The notes beneath the pieces were generated by a model. That model worked only from the letters and a program-made list of their open reading frames with translations. It did not search any database and was not told where the DNA came from. Positions 22,457 to 34,547 of a stretch of 64,000 bases of DNA are shown in pieces (position 1 is the stretch's first letter; every line of letters starts with the position of its first letter). Made by a program: the position numbers and the translations under genes. This DNA comes from Liriodendron chinense (Eukaryota; Streptophyta; Magnoliopsida; Magnoliales; Magnoliaceae): NCBI GenBank assembly GCA_003013855.2, contig PVNU02000868.1:4272501-4336500 (forward strand). Direction: 5' to 3'.

Positions 22457-24879
22457 ATGGAGGTGCTCCTTCGAGTACTACTGGCTCGAGGGCTGGAGGA
22501 GGAAAGGGACTTGCCCCTTGCATGATCGGAGGAGGACTTGTCGGCCCATAAGTGTAAGCATGAATGGATTGGATGGGGGAGAAGAAGCGATCGAGATGGT
22601 CCCCTTCTTCTATACTATTGACTGCAGGGCCACGAGACGAACTGGGGTCCGTCGGATGTTGAGGCAGAGGATTCTGAAGAATGTTGGTGGAAGCTGCTGC
22701 AGGAGTTCCAGGGACTGAAATGACAATCTTGCGGTCATCAATCAGATCTTGTATGGCGTTCTTCAAAGTGAAGCATCGATCAGTGGCGTGGCCACGCCCT
22801 TGATGGTAGGCACAATACTCATTTTCTCGGTAATTCGGTGGCAGAGGATGAGGAGGGGGCCTAGGTGCCATTAGAGTAAGTAATTGCTTCTGCACCAGAG
22901 TAGCCATGACTTGACTGAGTGGTTGAGAGAGGGGAGTAAATTTCCTGAACTCCCTGTAATTTTGCCTGTTTTGATATGAGTATTGACCGTTTCCTCTGAA
23001 CTGCTGCTGTTGTCGAGGTGGTTGTGGCTGAGGACTCGGTTGTGGCTGATACCGCTGAGGCTGATGCTGAACTCGATTCTGCTGATACTGTTGACGTCCC
23101 TGTGGGGGAGCATTTTGATTCCCTTGAGCAGTGGTGTTGATGTTGTTTACCTCTGTTGGGCGGGGAGGAGAACCACTGCGGTTTCCATTCCCGTGCCCGA
23201 TAGGTCTTCCTTCCACTCTGTTCCTTTTGATTGGAGTGGCTTGATGAGGCCATGGGGAGATTGTCCCGGCACGAATTCCTGCTTCGACTTGCTCTCCAGC
23301 ACGGATCAATTGTGAGAAATTCGCATATGGATGCGAGATGAGATACCCGGATATGCCTGGATATGTTGAATGAACAATCATGGAGATTTGTTCTTCGTCG
23401 TCAATAGGCGTTCGCATTCGAGCTGCCATAGCTCGCCAACGTCCCACATAAGCTGATAGTGTCTCATCACTCTTTTGCCTGAGAGCTGCGAGGTCGGCTC
23501 TTCTGGGTGCCATGTTGAGATTGTAAGCGAATCTGTCGACGAAAGCCTGGGAAAGTTGTTCCCATGTCCTGATGCGGTGGCAGTCCAATGAGGTGTACCA
23601 ATCTAGGGCATCGCCCTTTAGAGATTTTTGGAACAAGCGAATGAGGGCCCCTTCATTTCCTAAGATTGCACTCAGTTCTCCACAGAAGGCCTTGAGATGT
23701 GCTGTGGGACAACCGCTGCCATCGTATCTTTTGAATTTTGGAACCTCAAAGTTTTGAGGTACTTGAGCATCTGGGAAAGGACACAAGTCTCTGAACTTGG
23801 TCGAAGGTAGATCAATTCCTTGTTGTCGCTGAAGCTGATTTTACAAGATCTGGAACTGCTCCCGCAACTCGTCCAGTCCTGAGTGATTTGTTCGAGCGAC
23901 TGGTGCCTCCTGGAGTAAGGCACGTTCTTCTTCGGCATAGTGGCCGATGTCTTCGACCCTACGTGCTTGCTGAAAAGCAACCGCGGGTTGCTGAAATTGA
24001 TTTGATGACTGAACTGGATTCTGATGAACTTGTGCTTGAAATGATTGTAACTAAACTGGAGACTGTACTGAAGGTTGAACTGGAACTTGCTGGAAATTAA
24101 CTGGATTTTGCTGAATTGAAGATTGCTGGAAATTAACTGGATTCCCATCGGCGGGGATGTGCTGGAATTGAAAAGTGCTCCTGTTTGCAGGAGGCTGAGA
24201 TGCTGGGAAGTGACCCCCTTGTTGGGTATTCGCCACTGTCCGCTGATTGATGTGGGCTTGACACTGACCCCCGTTGTGGGCATTCGCCAGTGCTATCCCT
24301 GTTGCTGGAAATTGAATTGAAATCCCATCGGCGGGGATGTGCTGAAATTGAAAAGGTGTCCCATCGGCGGGGACATGCTGAGATCTACTGAGACTGTTGT
24401 TTGTAAGATTGACTGGAAGCTGACTGGAAGTCCCTGCGACTGGGATGCTCTGAGATGGCCCCGTTGTTGCAGGAAGGTACTGAGGAGGATGCCCCCATAG
24501 CGAAGGGCTGAGACGGCTGCTGTCGGTAGTCTTGGGCAGACTCCGGTGGTTGTGCTTGATTTGAACTGGAGGCCGATAGGACCCGGCATGGTTGCTGAGA
24601 TTGCTGAACTGGGCCAACCTGATTGTTGGCTGCTGCGGTGGCTTGTGCTTGCATGAATTGCAAGAGCATTTCTTGCATTGCTCTCACTCCTTGTGCCAAT
24701 TCTTGTATGATTGGCGTATTCTCAATTGGCTGTTGCACTGGGGGTTGCGCTTCGGTCATCTCGAGAGCAGGGAAGAGATGAGTTTCTTCTTCGTGGTCGG
24801 ACATGGCTTGCTGAGCTCGAGTGCGAATTATACTGCGGAAGGGAAGTTGTTTCCGAACACGTTGAGCCCGAGGAGGCAC
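22371..24879 (-). pseudogene. Gag of the Tat-like element, broken
   Basis: Start at 24879 (MPPRAQRVRKQ). The N-terminal half is Gln/Pro/Ser-rich with internal repeats ('HIPADG', 'NPVNFQQ'). The capsid-type retrotrans_gag core is at 23786-23250 ('KFKRYDGSGCPTAHLKAF', 'GDALDWYTSL', 'QAFVDRFAYN', 'LRQKSDETLSAYVGRWRAMA'), followed by Arg/Gln/Pro-rich sequence and one zinc-knuckle-like 'YCAYHQGRGHATDRC' motif. Lesions: a frame change between about 24617 and 24385, a TAG near 24051, a TAA at 23841-23843 and the shift near 22440. Gag forms the particle and binds the RNA. Confidence 0.85.
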
Positions 24880-25072
24880 AATGGTGAGGACTATACTCTT
24901 TTTGGGTTTTAGGGATTTTCTATTTTTTTTTTTTTTGGTTTTGGGATTTTCTATTTTTTTGTTTGTTTTGGGTAGAATGTTATGCAGATGAGATTGTATG
25001 AGGATTAGTGACTTTCAAGTACGGGAAGGATTCTATTTTTCAAGTCGGATCACGACTAGTGGGACTAGCTCA

Positions 25073-25090
25073 TCCCCAGCAGAGTCGCCA
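25073..25090 (-). other. Primer-binding site of the Tat-like element
   Basis: On the minus strand TGGCGACTCTGCTGGGGA begins 3 bases after the 5' LTR. As I recall, Ogre-type elements use a tRNA-Arg primer matching such a site, but the tRNA assignment was not checked. A degenerate version occurs at 36815-36832. Confidence 0.75.
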
Positions 25091-25093
25091 TTC

Positions 25094-26612
25094 TGTGGAC
25101 CCTCGCTGATTTTGCGCGCTCATACACGACGTTCTTCTCCCTTCCCCTTTCCTTTCGGAAAAGAAGGAGATGAGGATGCGTGAGTGCGAAATCGCCGTTT
25201 ATGCCACTGGCTTGCCTCGTTCTCGAGGGCTTCGTTTGGTTGTCGTGTTAAGTTGGATGTGTTTAAATGTGTTTATATAAGACCAGAGTCGCCACTAGCC
25301 AGTTACTTTGAATCTACAGTCGGCTAAACCCCGTAAAAACGTTAGAGAAGGGAATCCGAAGATTCCTTCCTTTAAAATGACTCCTTTTGATCTGCGGCCA
25401 GAGATTCAAGGTAAGGGATCACGGTTACAGGGTGGGAAGAGGTTAAGCACCCCACACACTGTCCGTACCGAAGTACGGTCTCTACTTCACAGAATCGATT
25501 GAATACTTGAAAGTCTAGTTTAATCCTCGTATATTCTCATAGATGACATGATGCATGAATGCGGGTCTGAACAGTAAGAGTTTCTGATGGGCAGGTTCCA
25601 ACAACGGGCAAGCCCAGAGCGTACGCTCGAACTGACAGGTGCTTTATGCGAGATGATGCATGCTGTGTGCTTGAATATTCAAAGTGCTTATAGTGATATG
25701 TACGTGAATGCAGGTCTGAACAGTAAGAGTTTTTGATGGGCAGGTTCCAACAACGGGCAAGCCCAGAGCATACGCTCGAACTGACAGGTGCTTTATGCGA
25801 GATGCATGCGGTGTGTTTGAATAATCAAAGTGTTTGCAGTGAAGCAGGGGGGTTGGAAGAAAAGTAAATGTTGCACTTATGCTAGATGCAAATGAGATGA
25901 TGCTGGAAAAGAGTAGCTGGGTGGACGGAGGTGTCGCAAGGATTGGCTTTGAGTGGCTGGATCAAGATTTGGATGGCTTGGGAGGCTTGGACCAGTGGTC
26001 AGGCTGGGCTGGACCAGGGCTAGACTCTCCTCACTCGGGCTCTCCTTGGTGGAAAAATGGGCTAAGGGGTGGAGAAGGACTCGGACCGCACCCGAACTGG
26101 CTGGACTTGAAGGGATGTTGAAATGAGAAGGGGAGGGGGGTATTTATAGCAACGGAGAGTGGCACTCTTCGTAATTTTTTCCTGGCGGCCTGCTATGGGC
26201 CTCCCGTACGGCCGCTCCTCGGTTTCCAGCGAGTACGGTCGCTCCCTCGGGGTTACTGTTTGACTCGCTGGGTCGACTCAGTGAGTTGACTCAGCGGGTC
26301 GACTCGGTGATTTGACTCGACGGGTTGACTCGACGGGTCGACTCGGTGTTTTGACTCGACGGGTTGACTCAACGGGTTGACTCAACGGGTTAACTCAGTG
26401 AGTTTGACCTTTTTGGGATTTTTTTTTAACTGGCTTTTTTCTGGTGGGTTTTTCAGGGTGATGTTTAGGACTGGGTTGACTGGGTTCAGGCTTGAACTGG
26501 GCTATGTAATGGGGCTTACAAGGGTGAGTTTGGCTGAGTTTGAACTTGGGGTTTGGGGGTATGGTCCTCCATTTATCCAGCTTTCTCTACCAACAGTGTA
26601 GCCGAAGGTGGG

Positions 26613-26621
<9 letters not shown>
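25094..26621 (-). repeat. 5' LTR of the Tat-like gypsy element
   Basis: Partner of 2589-4116 and the same length. A minus-strand TATA box (TATAAATA) lies at about 26141-26148 and the TTGACT cluster at about 26258-26410. Its outer end reads 'gtgtcta' and then runs directly into a TA repeat, so the expected terminal CA is changed to TA or lost. Confidence 0.93.

Positions 26622-26685
<64 letters not shown>
26618..26685. repeat. (TA)n microsatellite
   Basis: About 65 bp of alternating TA abut the 5' LTR end. The opposite flank (about 2503-2588) is AT-rich as well, so the element probably inserted into AT-rich DNA and the repeat grew afterwards. Confidence 0.9.
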
Positions 26686-26692
<7 letters not shown>

Positions 26693-26710
26693 ATAGGGAA
26701 AGCTAATATG

Positions 26711-27136
26711 CGATCGACCTCATGGGAAGTCCATGGGGTCGAGGTGCGTGGGCTCCACTGTGATGTGTGATGACTGATGCACCATTTTGTGGTGGGCAAT
26801 GGACCTAAAACTCAAGTTAATCAATGACTTGGGTGGGCCACACCATAGACAACAGTTGGGAGTGGATATCCTCCACTGAAACCTTTATGATCGTTTATAG
26901 GATTGACTAATTCTAGGTCACACCAAGTTTCAACCGTGTCAAAACTCAGGGGGGCCTCAAGTTCATACTTTCAGATGTTGTAGGCATGATTTTATACTTT
27001 TTCAGTTGGTATAGTGCACTTGAGTGTCGGATATAACTGATTTTTGGAGTGTCCGTTAACCAATAAGGGATCCATCAAATGAATGGTGTGGATGCCCATC
27101 ACAAATCACAATGGGAACATCTCATGAGGTCGAGCA
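26711..27136. mobile_element. Possible MITE with CGACCTCATG ends
   Basis: Starts 'cgatcgacctcatggga' and ends 'gggaacatctcatgaggtcg', an imperfect inverted repeat of about 18 bp, with the family-typical interior 'gtgggccacaccatag'. No clear target duplication and no coding. Confidence 0.45.
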
Positions 27137-27175
27137 CATATAGTACCTTTTTACTATTAAATATATATTATATAT

Positions 27176-27440
27176 ACAATCCAACTGTTGGATTTCATTA
27201 TCAAATTAATTCGACGATTGAATTTCAGTATCAGGTTAATCCAACTGTTAGATTTAATTATCAGGTTGATCCAACCATTATAATTCAGTATCAGCTTAAT
27301 CCAACTATTGGATTTCAATATTGGTTTGCTCTAATCCAATTGTTAATCCAACTATTATATTTCAATCATCAGCTTAAGACAACTGTTAGATTTCAATATG
27401 GGGTTCATTTAATCCAATCGCGCAATTTTAGCATCAGTGT
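27176..27440. repeat. Tandem array of a roughly 35-40-bp unit (atccaactgttggattt)
   Basis: About seven imperfect copies of 'ttaatccaac(t/c)(g/a)tt..atttcagtatcag'. The open frame 27079-27474 is the array read through. It adjoins the CACTA-like terminus and may belong to it. Confidence 0.8.
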
Positions 27441-27599
27441 AATTCGATGGCGGGAGCGAAAAAGTATTTTTTAGCGGTGATATTGATATATGTCGCTGTA
27501 GATTCACGTACAACGATAGTTTATGTTAACCGCCTCAAAAAGTTAACTTACAGGGGCAGAAATTATTTTCCGCCACTACATCGCATATTTGTTGTAGTG
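27440..27599 (-). mobile_element. Terminus of a CACTA (En/Spm-like) DNA transposon
   Basis: On the minus strand the end reads CACTACAACAAATATGCG, the usual CACTA terminal motif, followed by subterminal words 'gtggcgga' and 'gcgac' typical of such elements. The flanking three bases at 27600-27602 (att) are a possible half of a 3-bp target duplication. The other terminus was not found. The sequence at 2460-2500 has similar subterminal words, so the rest may lie left of the gypsy insertion and beyond the window. Confidence 0.6.
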
Positions 27600-28212
27600 A
27601 TTCATCAAATGTCCACCAGCCAGTGTAATTTTTGGTTTTGGACTTATCTGAAAATGGGCCCCATAATTTGGACAGTTTATCACTGAATGCTAGGTTTGCA
27701 ATTTTATAGCATCAGTGTTTTATGCTATCCTATTTTGACAGGAGTATGGGAATTTTTAAGTTTTATTTATTTTTTATTTTTACTGAATTCATAGACACGA
27801 GGGATAAAAAAGTTTGCTCCATACCATAAAATGCTCTAGCATTTAAACAATGTAAATAACTCTGGTACACTGGGGTCTCTTTTATTTTATTATTAGCAAG
27901 TATGGGTAGTTTTCAGCCGCACCCAAATTAATGCTTCTGCTACATAGGACACTGTTGAAGATCCATGGTTGGAAAAATCTCACCTGCTGCGGAATCATGC
28001 GTATTTTCATAGAACTCAATTATTTGGACGGTGAGTACTGTTTGAATATGTGGATTTTTTACTGGTGAATTAGAATTTAAATTGTAATTACCATGGAACC
28101 TATGTGTTAGAATCCTCAACTGTTTTGGCCCTATACATATGGAATCCATGTTAACAAAAAAAAAAAAAAATTGCCCTGACACGCCTAGTTATTCTTTCAT
28201 GCATGCATGAGG
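27600..28212 (-). repeat. Left half of a 0.6-kb inverted duplication (matches Kunitz upstream region)
   Basis: The reverse complement matches 53158-53740 over nearly its full length, at roughly 80-85% identity by eye with many small indels. Shared anchors include 'gtagcagaagcattaatttggg', 'ccaaaaccaaaaattac' and 'gctggtggacatttgatga'. One end abuts the CACTA terminus, the other a truncated retrotransposon. The right copy lies 0.9 kb upstream of the Kunitz gene, so this may be the upstream region of a lost, oppositely oriented paralogue. An alternative is a dispersed non-autonomous transposon. Confidence 0.8.
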
Positions 28213-31200
28213 GGGAGAACTATAACCTACCAAGAAACCAATTTGTTTTGTAGGACTTCTTAGGTGCAAATGTTGAGGGGGAGAAATTGAAGATGTTTCG
28301 TGTCAATACATGTCACTTTGTAAAGTTTTTATTATAAATTATATTCTGATATGTAATTGGGTGTAAGTGTTTTTTCTGTTTTGGGATGTTCATGATACGG
28401 AGTAAAAAGGGGAATCTATGTTGCCTCATGTTGAACTATAAGTAAAATGATTAGTTGAGGTCAACAATAACTAGGGTAGGAACTATTGTCATATCCCCTA
28501 CCAAACATTGCTCTCCAACTTGGAATGAACATAAGGGAGAAAAATCTAGGATAAATGAATTCCCTCCCAACAAGCATGTTGGGTCCTATTTATCATACCC
28601 AATGGGGTTGTGATCTAGGTTAGGTGACCTTAGGAGACCATATTGAGCTCAAATACATATCTGAGGATCAAGCCTCATTTTGAGCAAATTGATGAACTTG
28701 AGGAATTTAGCCTCTTTGGAACAATATGAAAATCTGAGGTTTTCAGCCTCATGTTTGTTCTTATGGGCAAATCAGAGGATTCAAGCCTCATTAGTCCAAA
28801 TTCGGTAGTTTAGCCTTGCTTAAATTTGTATATTTGTTTGCTAGCTATCATCCGGCTTAGATCAGCTAATCATCTTGAGTTATATGCTTCATTGAATGCT
28901 AATCTTTGTTTAGTTTTGGTCTCGATATACCATGAGGGGAGGTTGGTTGATTAGGCTATAAGCCCTTTGTGCTTTCATTGCAAATGTATATCCTTGACCA
29001 ATTTTCCATGATTAACCTTGTCTAGATAGTTACATTTTCTTGTTAATCATGTACCTTAGCATGCTCTATGGTTTTATGAGTCATGCACCCTATACTCTCC
29101 TTGTTAGCATGTGCTTATAGTTATAACTGCGACATACTATCTTCTCTTACCTTAGCCTTATTAATATATCATTAAGGGGGAGAGAATAGTTTGTCAATTG
29201 CTAACAAAAAGGGGGAGAAAGATCAAGTCCTACCAAAACTAGTTTGTTATGTTTTGTGATGCAGGGATTGACAGGTTATGGGGGAGCAAACTGAAGAGGA
29301 GCAGCTTAGATTAGGCATGTCAAGAGTCCTGTATTTAATGCTTTATCAATGTTATATCTTGAACATGTATTTTGTTTTGGTAGGATAGGTTTTGTCACGT
29401 AATTGACAAATGGGGAGATTGTTAGTGCACTGACTTGTGCATCGTATTGTCAATTGCGTGATCATTGAGTCAGTCAAGTCTCGTGAGTCCCGATGAAGAT
29501 TGAAGACTCAAGCTTGAAGACCAAAGCAGCTTACCGCACTCAAGTTCAAGCCAAATCAAGCTCGGAAGGTAAGTTGCATATACACAGCCTATAGGATCCC
29601 AGAACATCCAAGTCCATGACATTCGAATTGCATTTTATGTTTGCCAGTTGATCCACGGACTTAAGGTCAAGATGATCAGTCTTGGACCTCCATTATGTAG
29701 GTGTCAATTAATTGAAAAAGATAGGAAAATCATCTCTATGTGCACCATTAAAGACAAGGGAGTTCACCCCATTTCAGGCCGTAAAAATTAAGCCTAACGA
29801 CCGGTCGGTTGAAGCAGGATTCAGTCAAAAAGCTTTTGAAAGGAAAACAACCTTATTTCTATCTGGCTGAGGACCGGTCGCTGGTCTCCTAGGACTGGTC
29901 ACACGACCGGTCGCTGGTCTCCTAGGACTGGTCGCACGACCGGTCGCATTTGGACGAAAAACGTCCAGCGACCAAATGGGAGAAATAGTTTGAAAGGGAG
30001 ACCGGTCGCTGACTACCCACGACCGGTCGTTCACGTCCCACAACCAGTCGTACGACCGGTCGCAAATGGACCAAAAAACCTCCAGAGACTTAGGGGTGTT
30101 TTTCATATAGGGAGACCGGTCTCAAGACTGGTCGGAGGCACAATCAAGACCGGTCGTTGGGCTATTTAGACAGGTCGCACGTGACCGTTTTCTATCCGTT
30201 GGAGCCCGATTCTTGGAGCCTATAAAGGCATATTTCGAGGGTTTTGAGAGGAGAACTTGCACACCCATTTAGAGCATTAAGAGAGGCTATTAAGGCTTTC
30301 ATCTAATCTCTTTTGCTCATCATAGTCTTGAGTTCATCCTTCAAACCTAGCCATTAATGGCACTACATTGAGTATTCAAGGCTCGGTTTGAACAATGAAC
30401 TCAAGCATGGCATTCATGGCTGTCCCTATCATTCAATCTTCATCTTGAAGTCATTTATAGCCATTGAATAATCCAATTGATGGTTCCTTCATTATCCATT
30501 GCATTTTAATAGGCATATGGAACATTAATACCTTCTCCCACCTACCCGGCACTAGTCTAGGAACATCATATGCATTGGTAGCTGATCGTGGGAGCTTAGA
30601 GAGGAGCTAAGGCATTCGTGGAAGTTGAAGCTACTCATCAACGGCGCTGAATTGGGGCTCAATCGTCTAGGTATGTCTAGTTTTTTAGAGTCCATTTATT
30701 GAATTTCTATTCCCTGGATTGGGAAACTCCGGCGGGAGTGTACGTGACCGTCCTTGGATTAGGATTGGTGAGAGTTTGAGATCCAAACTCGTCAAGTCCC
30801 TGGATTGGGCCATCGGCAGATGGTAAACGCGGTCCTAGATCAAATGATGTCAAGGTTGATGGTTAACTTGATTTAAAACCACGACTATAGTGAAATCCGG
30901 TGGTCTCATAGGTTGAGATCGTGAGCCAGGGAGTGGAGTAGGGAAACCGAACCACTATACATCGTGTGCAATGTGGTGAATGCATTTTGTCTATTTTGTT
31001 CCTTGTTGATCAATCTTATAAGTGCTTAACTGTATGCCCATCTTATGTTTGACAAAATGCTCATATGCCATCTTTGAATGATTGACACAAGCATGCATAT
31101 GAACCGTTTGACTAAATGCTTCTCTTAGAAGAGTTGTCAAATTGAGTTGGATCTTGGGTGATCAATTGCTATCATTTACATGTGCTTAATTGGTATATTA

Positions 31201-31321
31201 TAGTATAAATGCAATTGAGCTTTTGAATTTGCAAGAAAAATTAAAAAGTCCTATTCACCCCCCCTCTAGGACATAAGCATACCTTCAAGCTTATCTCACT
31301 AGCAGTAAAACCGCAATTTCA
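28213..31321 (+). mobile_element. 5'-truncated SIRE-like copia element (part of internal region plus 3' LTR)
   Basis: The internal part (28213-29419) has the 'gaggatt..agcctcatt' repeats and 'gggggagagaatag...gggggagaaagatc' sequence also found at 41440-42120 in the intact relative. The LTR runs 29420-31321, starting TGTTAGTGCAC and ending ccgcaatttca. It carries its own ACCGGTC-rich array at about 29795-30190 and ends with the 'attcaccccccctctagg' run. No gag or pol is seen. The LTR abuts telomere-like repeats directly. Confidence 0.8.
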
Positions 31322-32150
31322 GGGTTTAGGTTTAGGATTTTGATTTTAGGTTTAGGTTTAGGTTAGGGTTGTAGGTTTAGGATTAGGTGTAGGTTTAGGT
31401 TAGGTGAATTGAGTTTAGGTTTAGGTTTAAGAAATCGAGTTCGGGTTTGGGTTCGGGATCGGGTTTATGTTTAGGATTTCGATTTTAGGTGTAGGCTTAA
31501 GCTAGGGTTGTAGGTTTAGGATTAGGTGTAGGTTTAGATTAGGTGAATTGAGTTTAAGTTTAGGTTATAGGTTTAGGTTTAAGTAATTGGGTTCGAGTTT
31601 GGGTTCGGAATTAGGTTTAGGTCTAGGATTTCAAGTTTAGGTTTAGGTTTAGGTTTGGGTTATAGGTTCAGGTTAAGTGAATTGACTTTAGGTTTAGGTT
31701 ATAGGTTTAGGTTAGAGTTATAGGTTAGATGAATTGAGTTTAGGTTTAGGTTTAGGAAATCAGGCTCGAGTTTTGGATTGGGTTTAGGTTTAGGCTTTCG
31801 AGTTTAGGTTTAGGTTAGGGTTATAGGTTTATGATTAGGTGTAGGTTTAGGTTAAGTGAGTTGAGTTTAGGTTTAGGTTTAATTTTAGGAAATCGGGTTC
31901 GGGTTTGGGATTGGGTTTAGGTTTAGGTTTTTGAGTTTAGGTTTATGTTTAGGTTAGGGTTATAGGTTTAGGATTAGGTGTAGGTTTAGGTTAAGTGAAT
32001 TGAGTATAGGTTTAGGTTTAGGTTTAGGATATCGGGTTCGGGTTCGGGATCAGGTTTGGGTTTTCAAGTTTAAGTTTAGGTTAGGGTTATAGGTTTAGGA
32101 TTAGGGTTTAGGGTTTATGGTTTAGGATTAGGGTTTAGGGTTTAAGGTTT
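31322..32150. repeat. Degenerate interstitial telomere-like repeat (TTTAGG/TTTAGGG)
   Basis: About 830 bp of 'ggtttaggtttaggatt' words, mostly the six-base variant TTTAGG with some TTTAGGG (clearest at 32090-32150), interrupted at intervals by 'aattgagtttagg', 'atcgggttcggg' and similar. The array has a higher-order period of about 120-160 bp, so it is not a simple fossil telomere. It adjoins the retrotransposon LTR end without a gap. Confidence 0.85.
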
Positions 32151-32164
32151 AGGTCTTAAAGACT

Positions 32165-32660
32165 CAACTAGCTCACGGATAGCTCCGACGCACATCCGGG
32201 TTTGCTCCACACAAACACGGGCCTGTCCAAATGGCCAGGCCACCCATATTGCTGTCCATAGGAAATGGAAAGCTTCATCATGGTTGTAACAGCAGTTCCC
32301 ACCTTCTACGGACCCTCGCTCAACATCCGGATAGCTCCAACGTACATCCGGGTCTACTCTATCAATTCCGAGCTAATACATAAATATGGGCCTGTCCAAA
32401 TGGCCAGGCCACCCATATTGTTATCCATAGGAAATGAAAAGCTTCATCATGGTTGTAACAGCAGTTCCCACCTTCTACGGACCCTCGCTCAACATCCGGA
32501 TAGCTTCAACGCACATCCGGGTCTGCTATATCAATTCCGAGCTAATACATAAATATGGGCCTGTCCAAATGGCCAGGCCACCCATATTGTTATCCATAGG
32601 AAATGGACGGCTTCATCATTATCATAACAGTGTTCCCACCTTCTAGGGGACCCCGCTCAA
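32165..32660. repeat. 169-bp tandem repeat, about 2.9 copies
   Basis: 'tggccaggccacccatatt' starts at 32232, 32401 and 32570, exactly 169 bp apart, and the whole unit ('catccggatagct..aacg.acatccgggtct') is conserved. The overlapping open frames at 32265-32552 and 32434-32646 are the repeat translated, as 169 is not a multiple of three. Confidence 0.9.
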
Positions 32661-33179
32661 CATCCGTTTGGATCAATCACTCTTAATCACAAGTATCATG
32701 TTCATCATCTAATTTGCCACTAAATGATATTATAATACAATCAGTCTCCCATCCAAGGATGGATAGATTAAAATGCTTTCATTATTTTCATTTAAATGCC
32801 CAAGCCTAAATTTCGACAGCATCTCCCCTTATCTCTCCAGATATATTTATCTTACATTTAATTTCCACTTCAAGTATCCACACATTGTGTGGATTATTGA
32901 CAATGGAAATAAACATAAGAAACATATGCAGAGAGAATAGGGGAGATGCAGCACGAAACTAATGACAGAGCATGTAAATGACAAACAACGAAAACATTCC
33001 AATCTATCCATCCTTGACTATCCAACTAGACAATTTGAAAATTTCTATACCTCCAAAACACACTTTATCTATGTTTAGCAATATAGAAATCTTCAAATGG
33101 GCTAACTGATTGTATTATACTACCATTCCTGGACAAAAATAACTATTAGTAATAAGCGACATACATCCATACATGCATC
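32661..33179. other. AT-rich intergenic DNA, nothing recognised
   Basis: No long open frame, repeat unit or structural element stands out. Confidence 0.5.
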
Positions 33180-33834
33180 CACATATATCCACACAAATAT
33201 AACTATTAATAAAATATAAATGGATATTTATATTTTACCTTCATCAAGATCGTTTTGACATTATAAAGAGCTTGGATTTCAAATAAACACTACCAATACC
33301 TTACGATGGGCACTTTGGAAATTTTAATGGTGGGGCACTCAATCACACTGTTTCTAATGGTGTGGTCCACTTGAGATTTGGATATCCATAATTTTTTTGT
33401 TCTTTTTTTGGAATTGAAAATTCTAAATTAAGGACTTAAATTAAGAAATCCCTAATTAGGGATTTACTAAAAAAGTGGGCCCCACAAAACAGTGGACATC
33501 GACGGTGGGCCCCACAAGCAGTGGACAGCGAAGGTGGGCCACACAACCAATGGACACTGTTTCTAGTGGTGTGGTCCACTTCAGATTTGGGTATCTATAA
33601 TTTTTTTTATTTTCTTTTGAAATTGAAAATCCCAAATTAGGTATTTTAATTAGGGATTTACTAAAACAGTACTGGGCCCCACAAAACACTACTGTACATT
33701 GACGGTGGGCCCACAAAAATAGTGGAATCGACGGGACAGTGGGACCCACAAGCAGTGGACCAACGACGGTGGACCCCACAAGCAATTGACAATAACAGTG
33801 GGCCCCACAAATAGTGGAGGGGGACAGAGTGAAC

Positions 33835-33865
<31 letters not shown>

Positions 33866-33968
33866 GAAATGGAGGAAGAAGGAAGAGAGAGAGAGAGGGT
33901 TACCGGAGAGAGGCTGTGCGGCGGTGTAGGTAGAGAGAAAGGCGGCCGGCGTGCGGCGGTGACGTCTG

Positions 33969-34009
<41 letters not shown>

Positions 34010-34080
34010 GAGGGGTGAGAGAGAGGGTTGAGAGAGATTGAGAGGGATGGGGGCTTATTGGGGTCGATTTGAAGATAAAA
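33180..34080. repeat. MITE fragment, 208-bp duplication and GA microsatellites
   Basis: 33200-33360 resembles one half of the MITEs at 50615-51784 ('caagagcttggatt...cactcaatcacactgtttct'). The 'cactgtttcta(a/g)tggtgtggtccactt' segment recurs after about 208 bp. Then come repeated 'gtgggccccacaa..agtgga' units (33475-33815), and (GA)n at about 33832-33895 and 33974-34035. No gene. Confidence 0.65.
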
Positions 34081-34547
34081 TATATGATTATTACCGATGA
34101 AAATTTTCGTTGGTAAAACCCTTCTTAAAATTCAAGTGGGCCACACCCGTGCTTTATCATTGTTACAGACAACGTATCAATTTTGTCAGTATAAAATGTA
34201 TTTACCGACGAAACTTTTCGTCAGTAAAACGCTTCTTAAAATTCAAGTGAGACACACTCGTGCTCTATCATTGTTACCGACGACGTATCAATTTCATCGG
34301 TATAAAATGTCTTTATCGACGAAAATTTTCGTTGGTAAACTATTTTTTACCAACAATATGTTAATTTTATCGGTATAAGTGTAATCCCATCATTATAAAT
34401 ATTGGCGGGAACATTTTTGGTGGGGGCGCGAAAGAAGAATGGTTTTTACCGAGGAAATATTAATTTCGTCGGTAAAAATGATTTTTACCAATGAAATCAA
34501 TTTCGTCGGTAAAAATTTCGTCAGTAAATAACCAATTTATAGTAGTA
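34081..34547. mobile_element. CACTA-like subterminal region with ACCGACGAAA repeats
   Basis: At least eight 'accgacgaaa' or 'tttcgtcggta' words in both orientations lie between 34088 and 34530, and the stretch ends 'atttatagtag', close to an inverted CACTA terminus. This is the usual look of a non-autonomous CACTA end. The two short + strand frames here are artefacts. Confidence 0.55.

Larger units (their letters stand above)
2589..26621 (-). mobile_element. 24-kb Ty3/gypsy LTR retrotransposon, Tat/Ogre type, with antisense gene cassette
   Basis: The element reads on the minus strand: 5' LTR 25094-26621, primer-binding site 25073-25090, gag, protease, reverse transcriptase, two RNase H domains, integrase down to 16516, then about 12 kb holding two genes on the opposite strand and several tandem arrays, a polypurine tract and the 3' LTR at 2589-4116. 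The extra RNase H with an intact acidic quartet, the very large size and the long insert between pol and the 3' LTR fit the Tat lineage, which includes Ogre. The LTRs are the same length and differ at roughly 2-3% of positions by eye. It sits in AT-rich DNA, so the target duplication cannot be read. Gag is broken, the RT catalytic motif is altered and pol has an in-frame stop, so it is probably non-autonomous. Confidence 0.93.

Noticed and set aside
31322..32150. True chromosome end or recent telomere addition
   Set aside because: The repeat is degenerate, has other words mixed in and is flanked on both sides by ordinary repeat DNA.
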